The translations under genes were made by a program, and so were the position numbers. A stretch of 64,000 nt of DNA from Owenia fusiformis (lineage: Eukaryota > Annelida > Polychaeta > Sabellida > Oweniidae), in assembly GCA_903813345.2 (NCBI GenBank), contig CAIIXF020000011.1, forward strand, positions 10,884,842 through 10,948,841, read 5' to 3'. Under the pieces are notes generated by a model, which ran no database searches, was not told the DNA's origin, and was given only the letters and a program-made list of their open reading frames with translations. Of this stretch, positions 11,477 through 64,000 are shown piece after piece. Within the stretch, counting starts at the first letter, position 1, and every line of letters starts with the position of its first letter.

Positions 11477-12871
11477 CAGAACATAACTCTTATACATGTA
11501 TATATTGATAGATATATTATAATTATTATGAAGCATAATTATGACTGAATCATATACTGTATTAAATGCATATGTACATACAATTGACATTATTATTATT
11601 ATGGTACATGATGGGACTACATGTAATTCTTGACTCAGGGCCACATTATGTAGGACTGTTTACTGTGTTTTTGAAATCATTTTGGCAAATACACACTCAC
11701 ATAACCTTAATATTTTTTAAATCAAACAAAAGTAAAAAGTGAAGTGTTTAATAGTTTTATGATTTCATAAGTATTTCCGATGAGTTTGATTACAATTTTA
11801 TGAAAATGTGTGCGCATTTACCCAAATACTGAAAATGAAAATGTTTTCAGTTTGGACAATACATGTTTAAAACTTGACACACCATTTTTTATCTAATCAG
11901 GCTTAAATCTCTTCATTAACATACAAATCTCTTTCTCACACAACAATTTATCACATTTATAAAAAACAGTATTAAAATTTTTTTAAATCTCAAAAGGCCT
12001 CTGCAATATACAATTTGCACATCAATATACAATAATATTATAGCAGCATACAATAAAAATCTATTTGAATAATTTAACAGTAAAATTTGTCTAAATGAAC
12101 AACTCCCTTTGTGTCAAGCTCAGACACAGTCCCATAAAGGATATGCCAATAACTCAAACATTAAAACAGTTTACAAGCATTATGTATTAATCATACACAC
12201 AATGAATGTTGTTTTATAATAATAATTCGCTACCATTTGTATTAAATATTTTTAATTTTGAAATAGCTCCACAAACAAAATATATAACATAATACAGCTT
12301 TTATTGGTGATGCTGATAAACTTGGATATATATTTGCTTTGATTAAAGCCATTTTTATAAGAAAGAGTTAGCACACCTATATAACTCTATGGTTATTTCT
12401 AACTGTAAATTCTTGAATACAAATGACTCTAATCATAAGAATGCGGTTGTACTGCTGTTATGATGTTTTGAATTCTCAAAAAGCATCAATGCTTAAATTG
12501 AATTAAACAAGTCACAATTCACATACATGTATACTTAATTCGGAATCTCTACAAATATTTTTTTTTGCAAATTTACAAAATAGTTTAGCGACTTTAAACA
12601 TTTGGCACTCTAGCAGCAGTTTTATCACCGTATGATTGGTTTTGCCATCCTAGAAGAGGATTTGCCTTGCTTTAAAACTGATTTAAATTCTTAATATATG
12701 TGACCAATTTTGCTACTCTAAAAAAGATTCTGCCATTCTACAGGGTAGGACAAAATATTCATATTTTCTATTTGCTGATAACTCCTTCCTATGTAATGTA
12801 TGAATTTCAAAATTATATTTGCTGGAAATGTAGGAAAGATTTCTTCTGTTCCAAAAATGGCATAAATATAC

Positions 12872-12929
12872 TTATAGGTTTCTGGACATTGGGGGTCTGA
12901 ATCATCAGATTGACATTTAGTACATTTCT
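12872..12929 (-). CDS. Candidate Ly6/uPAR-like cysteine-rich exon
   Basis: After a polypyrimidine acceptor (GTTTCTCTGACAG) the frame reads KCTKCQSDDSDPQCPETY, ending near AA|GTATAT. The CxxC, DxDPxC spacing is typical of the first mature exon of Ly6/three-finger (Quiver-like) proteins. The remaining cysteines of such a domain were not found nearby. The call rests on this motif and one splice site, so it is tentative. Confidence 0.3.
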
Positions 12930-13397
12930 CTGTCAGAGAAACACATACTGGTACATGTAAGGTAAATAATAAACATATTTTGAAATCATTCCCAGGCAAA
13001 AAAGAATTTTAGGAGTATCATAAGATAATTAAGCAAGATGAAGAAAAACTATTTCAGCATCAAAAAAAAGGTGGTCACCAAAACTTCTCTGATGCCCATT
13101 TTTGGTTGGAAAGATCAGAAAGGGGCCACTGCCAGATTGAGTTTTTAATGTTTTTTATGCATCAGGCTGTTACTTGCTGATCTTCCTGACCATAAATATA
13201 GTATTTGACTCAATTTCAATTTCAACTAAAATTTTGCCTACCAGTTATATTTTTCTTGATGTTGAACATTTAATCTTTCATTATTGGCCTCAGTGCACTC
13301 TCAATGATCAAATGTTTCACAGAAATAAAAGAAGTGAAAAGTATATCTTTGATAAATTGTTGAAAAACATCCATCTGGTTTATGTAGGACAATACAT

Positions 13398-13856
13398 ATA
13401 GGTTATTTACTGGGAGGGATTGAATATGGGTTTTATTCCGAGGGACAATATGATATTGACCAAAGGGTAATATGATATTGACTGAGGGAACGCAGCGACC
13501 GAGTGTCAATATCATATTTCCCAAGGTCAATATCATATTTTCCGAGGAATGAAACCCATATTCAATTCCGACCAGAAATAACCTATTTATTCCATAATAC
13601 ATTCCTCTAAAATGTTACATTTTGAAAAAGCTTTTATCAATTAGCTAAGGTTAAAAATAACAGGAAAACCAAAAATAGGTTAGTACGTTCCAATACGATT
13701 TTTTTCCCGGGGACAATACGATTTTTTTCATGTGATACGCTCCAATACGATTTTTTTCCCGGGGACAATACGATTTTTTCATGTAATACGATTCAATACG
13801 ATTTTTATTCCTTCATATTTCCCTGGGAAAACAGTAGTATTATGGAATAAATTAAA
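13398..13856. mobile_element. Palindromic MITE-like element, CG-core family, copy 1
   Basis: From 13398 to 13586 a near-perfect palindrome runs from ATAGGTTATTTACTGGGAGG to AAATAACCTAT. Its arms carry repeated CAATATGATATTGAC motifs and its core is ACGCAGCGACCGAGTG. It is followed by repeats of CAATACGATTTTTTTCCCGG to about 13856. The same arrangement occurs in reverse orientation at 59508-60000 and in part at 60955-61247, which marks it as a dispersed element. Confidence 0.75.
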
Positions 13857-14841
13857 ATTATAACATCAAATATTTCCTTGGAACTGGGAGTCTTTTGGCT
13901 GTTAGATTTTCTCATCCAAATACTGCAAACTTGATTGATTGTTACATCCAAAGCAAAAATATTTTTGAATTCTAAACATCATTGAAAGGTACAAAAGTAT
14001 TTTTCTTTTGGCCCACCCTGTACAATTTGTTTGCAACAAATAAAATCACTGAATAAATAGAGGTATATATAATCACTTATTTACATTTAAATTGCAGTGA
14101 ATGAATAGTATATATATTTTACAATAAAATGCGAAAGCCAGATACGTGCATGGATGATTGTACCTTTGAAAGGTAAAATATATATAAGAGGTACATGTAC
14201 CTATATCTAGAAGGACATGACATTCTTGACAGTATTTACTGTGGACATAGAATCAGCAGTATAACAACTCAGCATCGTACAAAGTATCAGTCAAATGTGG
14301 AGTATCACCAATATTCCATGATCACCAATATTTCACAAATCAGCAATACGCATCTATCATTCTTGATCCCTTCTCAATTCTTAATAATATAGGCCCAGCC
14401 TTAATGTTTACTGGTCTTGTACAACTCGCCATAAACAGGACTTCAGAATGTATATTTTCACAATAATTAATAAAATAGTCAGAATGAGACTGATTTCATG
14501 GAACTGCACATTCATTCTACCTGCATGTACTTTACATCTAACTCCACATACATTATACAGCCCTCTCAGCAACTACAAGCAAAATGTCAAAATGAAATCA
14601 GCTTTTTTTTGCTTAAAATAAATAAACAACTTTTGGTAATATTGAATGCAGCAGGGCATGTTTAATAGAATTTATAACAGTTTCCTGCAAGTATTCGTTT
14701 CACTCCTAGCAACCAGCTTGAAAACATTTGTTGCCGTATAATTGGCCAATAGACTGAATGCCAACATGATACAATCTTGGAATCATGTTCTCATGAGCCC
14801 TGGTGGGTGATTGGTAATATAAATATTCAGGAATTTCAACT

Positions 14842-59439
<44,598 letters not shown>

Positions 59440-59507
59440 CTAAAATTATATTACTAGTTTTTAGTTTAGTTTAAAATAGTTTATTTTTGTGTCACTGATA
59501 TTACAAT

Positions 59508-60000
59508 TTATTCCATAATACTACTGTTTTCCCAGGGAAATATGAAGGAATAAAAATCGTATTGAATCGTATTACATGAAAAAATCGTATTGTCCCCGGG
59601 AAAAAAATCGTATTGGAGCGTATTACATGAAAAAATCGTATTGTCCCCGGGACAAAAATCGTATTGGAACGAATTACCCTGTTTTTGGTTTCTCGGTTAT
59701 TTTTAACCTTGGCTAATTGATAAAAGCATTATCCAAATGTAACATTTTAAGGAGGAATGTATTATCTATTATGGAATAAATAGGTTATTTCTGGTCGGGA
59801 TTGAATATGGGTTTTATTCTTTGGAAAATATGATATTGACCTTGGGAAATATGATATTGACACTCAGTCGCTGCGCTCCCTCGATCAATATCATATTACC
59901 CTTCGGTCAATATCATATTGTCCCTCGGAATAAAACCCATATTCAATCCCTCCCAGTAAATAACCTATATTTATTATTCCATAATACTACTGTTTTCCCT
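59508..60000. mobile_element. Palindromic MITE-like element, CG-core family, copy 2
   Basis: This is the reverse complement of the arrangement at 13398-13856: CGTATTGTCCCCGGGAAAAA repeats first, then a palindrome (about 59780-59967) with AATATGATATTGACC arms and core CAGTCGCTGCGCTCCCTCG. The two copies face opposite ways on either side of most of the PTP gene. Confidence 0.75.
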
Positions 60001-60240
60001 GGGAAATAAAATCATATTATCCCTCTTAAAATCATATATACTCGAAAAATCATATTGTCCCTGTAAAAAATCATATATACTCGAAAAATCATATTGTCCC
60101 TGTAAAAAAATCATATTGTCCCTATATATATTTTCAAAAAAATTTTTTTTTCCAATTTTTTCCCAATTTTCGAAAAAAACATTTCAATTTTTCAATTTTC
60201 TTAAATATTTCTTTTTCCTTGAATTCTCAAAAATTAAATT
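60001..60240. repeat. AT-rich simple sequence with AATCATATTGTCCCTGT repeats
   Basis: Several copies of AAAATCATATATACTCGAAA and AATCATATTGTCCCTGTAAA, then T-rich TTTTTCCAATTTTTTCCC runs. Probably decayed element ends between two palindromic MITEs. Confidence 0.6.
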
Positions 60241-60249
60241 ATGGAATAA

Positions 60250-60436
60250 AAAGGTTATTTCATGCTTGCTTTTCAATATGAATTTTATTCCACGGGAAAT
60301 ATGACATTGACCTCGGTAAATATTATATTGACAATCACTCGCTACGCTCGTTCGGTCAATATCATATTTCCCTCGGTCAATATCATATTACCCTGGAATA
60401 AAATTCATATTGAAAATCAAGCATGAAATAACCTAT
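60250..60436. mobile_element. Palindromic MITE-like element, CG-core family, variant
   Basis: AAGGTTATTTCATGCTTGCT at the left mirrors AAGCATGAAATAACCT at the right. Inside are TCAATATCATATTTCCC arms and the core CACTCGCTACGCTCGTTCGG. Same layout as 59508-60000 but with different outer arms. Confidence 0.75.
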
Positions 60437-60439
60437 ATT

Positions 60440-60780
60440 TATTATGCAATATGCATCTCACATTTAGTGCAATATTTGTATTCATTGTAATATTTGTCTT
60501 CAACCATATGCATTGTGTATTTCACATTTAGTGCAATATTCAAATTTATTGTAATAGCAACATGCTTCTCACATTTAGTGCAATATATGTATTTATTGTA
60601 ATACTGTATTCGACCATATGCATTATGCAATTCACATTTAGTGCAATATTTGTATTATTGTAATATTTGACCATATGGAACATGCTACTCATATTAAGTG
60701 CAATGTATGTATTCATTATGCAATATCCATCTCACATTAGGTGCAATATGTGTATTTAATGTAATGATTGACAATATGAT
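60440..60780. repeat. Tandem repeat, unit about 60-70 bp
   Basis: Five or six units of TCACATTTAGTGCAATATTT followed by GTATTCATTGTAATATTTG and ACCATATGCATTATGCAA. A similar AAATGTGATTTGCA segment in reverse appears near 61820-61880. Confidence 0.8.
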
Positions 60781-60954
60781 TCCATGAACTGCTTATTTAT
60801 GCCAAACTGATTAATTAGAGTTGTGAATTGATATCATTGGTTATTTATGTATAAATTTTTACCAGAGACATTATATGTCTCTGTCTTTATGAATGTTGAC
60901 CCAAGCTGCCCATTGGAGGTAGTAATGGGTGACACTCAGATATAATGTATACTG

Positions 60955-61247
60955 TGTCTCATAAATTCAATCCCGACCAGGAATAACCTATTTATTCCAT
61001 AATACATTCCTCTAAAATGTCACATTTTGAAAATGCTTTTATCAATTAGCTAAGGTTAAAAACAACAGGAAAACCAAAAATAGGTTAATATATTCCAATT
61101 TTCCCGGGGACAATACGATTTTTTCATGTAATACGCTCCAATACGATTTTCTTCCCGGGGACAATACGATTTTTTCATGTAATACGATTCAATACGATTT
61201 TTATTCCTTCATATTTCCCTGAGAAAACAGTAGTATTATGGAATAAA
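60955..61247. mobile_element. Partial copy of the CG-core palindromic family
   Basis: It starts at GGAATAACCTATTTATTCCA and continues through GGACAATACGATTTTTTCAT repeats to GAGAAAACAGTAGTATTATG. It matches 13570-13856 in the same orientation but lacks the palindromic part. Confidence 0.7.
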
Positions 61248-61252
61248 TAGAG

Positions 61253-61390
61253 ATTATCCTATATGAGGTTCAGGATATTGGGATTATCCCGAGGCCAATA
61301 TGATATATATGCCAGAGGGCCGCAATATATTAAAATATATTATATTGGCCAAGGGATAATCCCAATATCCTGAACCGACTATAGGATAAT
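61253..61390. repeat. Palindrome, arms about 55 bp
   Basis: ATTATCCTATATGAGGTTCA and GGATATTGGGATTATCCC mirror GGGATAATCCCAATATCC and TGAACCGACTATAGGATAAT. The core is CAGAGGGCCGCAATATA. Another variant of the arm-and-GC-core design. Confidence 0.75.
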
Positions 61391-62100
61391 ATGTTTATCC
61401 CATACCAATCTTGGTCATCTGGTTAACATTGTTCAATCATGGAAATATTTTAGAATACTCATGTCTAGTTTTGTTTTCTTGGCCGTGGGCGGATTTTCCT
61501 GTTCTCTCAAATATTCCCATATTTATTTTCTCTAATTTTTGATTGATTAAGTGGATGCTCCTTCCCTTTTTTAAACCATCAAACAGATCCCGATAGTGTT
61601 TTCTCCATTGTTGTTTACAGTCAATACGCGAACGTTACAAATTATGAACAAATATGCGAGCTGCGATTATGACGTTGCGGGCAGATATACTATATCTGCC
61701 CGCTCGGAGCGGGACGTAAAGCTATATCTGCCCGCTGATGAAAATATAAGTTTTTACAAACCGGCTTTATGTACCTGTAAAACGTCCAAGTATGGGATAA
61801 ATACATATATTGCACTAAATATGAGTTGCAAGTTGTCAAATATTGCAATAAATAAACACATTGCACTAAATGTGATTTGCATGAGTGAATGAATAAAACA
61901 AGAATCCCATAGTTAATATACACCTCTGTAGTAGTGTGGTAGTCTAGCATCTTCTCCAAGGTCAATAGCTCAAAGCACTTAAGACAGGCAGCATAAAACC
62001 AAAGAGCTTCTGACTAGATACATTTTTAAATAAATATTCTATAAAGAAAACTTAGGTGACATGCATACTCATTTAGTGATTATAGCCTATCAATATTAAG
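61391..62100. other. No gene recognised; short hairpin with TATATCTGCCCGC
   Basis: Around 61678-61735, GCGGGCAGATATACTATATC and TGCCCGCTCGGAGCGG form a small hairpin, and TATATCTGCCCGCT occurs twice. Otherwise nothing is supported. Confidence 0.4.
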
Positions 62101-64000
62101 AGATCTCTTATTGCACATATTATAAACTAAAGCTCCAAATGGTCTTTGGAGTGAAGTACCTTTCATAATGGAGACAAAGAGAAGTGTAGAATTGGCTGAT
62201 GTTACATCTAAATAAGGCAATTTCTGTTTAGCACTTTCATAAAAATCACATCTTAGATCATCATAATGGCTACATTCTTACAAGAAATGCTTTTCATCTT
62301 CTACACAATCCATGTCACATAATAAGCATTTCCTTTCATGTAATGGTATACCTGTGTAGCGCCCTGTTTCAATTGCTAAGGGCAAAGTACAAGTTCTGAA
62401 TCTCGCAAGTGACCTACGGTGATGCTTTGGTAGGGCCAAATACTTTTTCTTGCAAACAACATATTTGTACAGTCTATATTGCCTCAATTTATTGCATTAA
62501 TTTCATTATTTCTATCATCCCATATGTTATGGATAAATTTATCAGAATTTCGAAGAGAGTTATTACACTGTTTTAAATGTCCTTGGTATGACCAGTGATA
62601 TTTATATTACATGTATTTAACATTGAATTAACTTTAAAGTCCCAACTGCTTTTCCGTTTAATGGACCATTCATGTATTTTAAAATTGAGCCTATTCTGAT
62701 TCAAGGACTTCGGTTTAATGAACAATCTAGCACATTCAGTATTTTGTTTTAAATGTGGAGTGTCCCATCCGAGATCTCCTCTAACAGCCTCATTACTGGT
62801 GCATTTGTTTACACCTAGAAAGAACTTCACAGCTTTATTTTGAACATTGTTCAGGCATTGATGTTGGTTGAGGCCAAACATAGATGAACCATAGGCTGGA
62901 CTAAAGCGTCATAGAGCTTGTTGTAAACTGGGAACTCCATACCCCTAGTTTGCTTGTATTTGCTGATAATCACACTTAGGGCACTATTTGCTGATTTTGC
63001 AATTTCGCTGGCAGAATGTGTTGAGTCCACATGCTCTTGGAGCCAGATCCCCAGATATTTATAAGTGTCTGTATAATCCAGATCAAAGTCCCCACATTTA
63101 AAAGCAAAATCTGACCTAGGATGTTATTTTGGGCGATAATGCACTATTTTAGATTTTCGAGGGTTAATTAGAAGTCTCCATTTGCGGCACCATTCATGTA
63201 GAGTGTTTAACATCTGTTGTAAGTTATCAGCTGAGCTTGCAATAAGCGCTATGTCATCAGCATAAAGAAGGATGCCTATGTTCTCGTCCTCCATTTGTAT
63301 TCCACATTGTAGACGGTTAATGTCGGACACTAGATCATTCACATACACTGAAAATAATGCCGGGGATAGCAGACAGCCTTCCCATTTGAATATAATTTTT
63401 CATATGTGTCAGCCCAGTGGTTCAGAACTACCTGTTTATCATACACCAATTCAGATTGATTTTTCATCGTCCATGGAACATCTTTGGTACGCTCGTTGGG
63501 TATTCCTATTTTCCCTATGTATTTCCAAAAGTCCTGTGAACTGGATGATTTGTACAGATCAAATAGATGGTCTTGTTCTTGCTTCTGATATCGGCGCTTA
63601 GCTTTCCTTAGACTCCTATCAAAACAACGCCTTTAAATACAATAAGTTGCTTTGAGACATTGTCTTTTTGCTGTATCTTTGCATTGTATCCATGTCTGTT
63701 CAGCTTTTTGAACCTTATCCCAAAATGATTGAAGCTCAGCACTCCAATAAGGTTTTCTACATGATTTAGAACGTTTGTGGGTTGGATTGGTTTGCTGGGT
63801 TATCGGTTCACATAAACAGTCCATTTCTGTTGACACATTACTAAAACTATAGTTTCTAAAGCATAAAGATCACGCCTGGTGATCGAAGATATGGGACGGA
63901 GGGGAAGCAATTGGTAGAAAATTTAACAAATCTGTAAGATTTATTTTTTCAAAAGAAAGTTTAGTATTGAATTGGCTAATGGAGAGGCGCACTGTATGGT
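62100..64000 (-). mobile_element. Decayed non-LTR retrotransposon (LINE), 3' part
   Basis: Fragments in different frames, in LINE order on the minus strand. 63633-63836: linker (KPYWSAELQSFWDKVQKAEQ). 63124-63395: reverse transcriptase palm (GCLLSPALFSVYVNDL, then LLYADDIALIA and WRLLINPRKSK). 62573-62881: thumb region (MFGLNQHQCLNNVQNKAVKF). 62278-62487: C-terminal part (RSLARFRTCTLPLAIETGRY, then CLLCDMDCVEDEKHFL). YADD is the catalytic motif and VEDExHFL the typical C-terminal cysteine knuckle end. Stops and frameshifts separate the fragments. The element continues past base 64000. Confidence 0.85.

Noticed and set aside
13398-13586. Bacterial-style terminator or operator palindrome
   Set aside because: The copies are dispersed at several loci with the same internal design, which fits mobile palindromic elements in an animal genome.
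63272-63601. 109-codon plus-strand frame over the LINE
   Set aside because: It is the antisense shadow of the reverse transcriptase region on the minus strand.

Overview
The window is nuclear DNA of an AT-rich, intron-rich, repeat-laden invertebrate animal, most likely marine. Short phase-matched exons sit in large introns, the gene families are metazoan (receptor tyrosine phosphatase with fibronectin III repeats, C-type lectin), and the repeats resemble Helentron/HINE-type elements (pearl/MINE-like, first described in bivalves and flies). A mollusc or another lophotrochozoan or ambulacrarian would fit. I cannot name the species. Nothing prokaryotic is present, and I saw no rRNA, tRNA or CRISPR array.

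Layout. (1) 329-4877, minus strand: a C-type lectin gene with two tandem, phase-compatible CTLD modules. Its 3' end lies beyond base 1, and its start codon was not found. The intron of the downstream module is swollen by a minisatellite (886-2603) whose unit is a copy of the neighbouring exon's splice-donor region. (2) 5278-14700: mostly non-coding, with one unrecognised exon (5481-5711), two weak exon candidates (11155-11212, 12872-12929), a foldback repeat, a HINE-type element and a palindromic element. (3) 14842-59439, minus strand: the main gene, a receptor-type protein tyrosine phosphatase of R3-like design. In transcription order it has nine fibronectin III domains in the window, a membrane-proximal region with a furin-like RKRR site, one transmembrane helix, a juxtamembrane segment and a single PTP domain. 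The 5' end (signal peptide and perhaps more FN3 domains) lies beyond the right edge. Two alternative exons (15535-15686 and 16499-16656) encode the same WPD-loop-to-HC segment; their phases make them mutually exclusive. (4) 59500-61400: a cluster of palindromic MITE-like elements. (5) About 62100-64000, minus strand: a decayed LINE with reverse transcriptase motifs.

The introns of the phosphatase gene hold most of the DNA: three Helentron-like families with tandem-repeat cores, a PIF/Harbinger-like element with a HINE nested inside it, several foldback MITEs, six tandem arrays and an intact intronless 238-codon ORF on the same strand. One minisatellite (42519-45045) is built from the splice-acceptor junction of an FN3 exon, mirroring the donor-derived array in the lectin gene. 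The most unusual signals are these two splice-junction minisatellites and the mutually exclusive catalytic exons.
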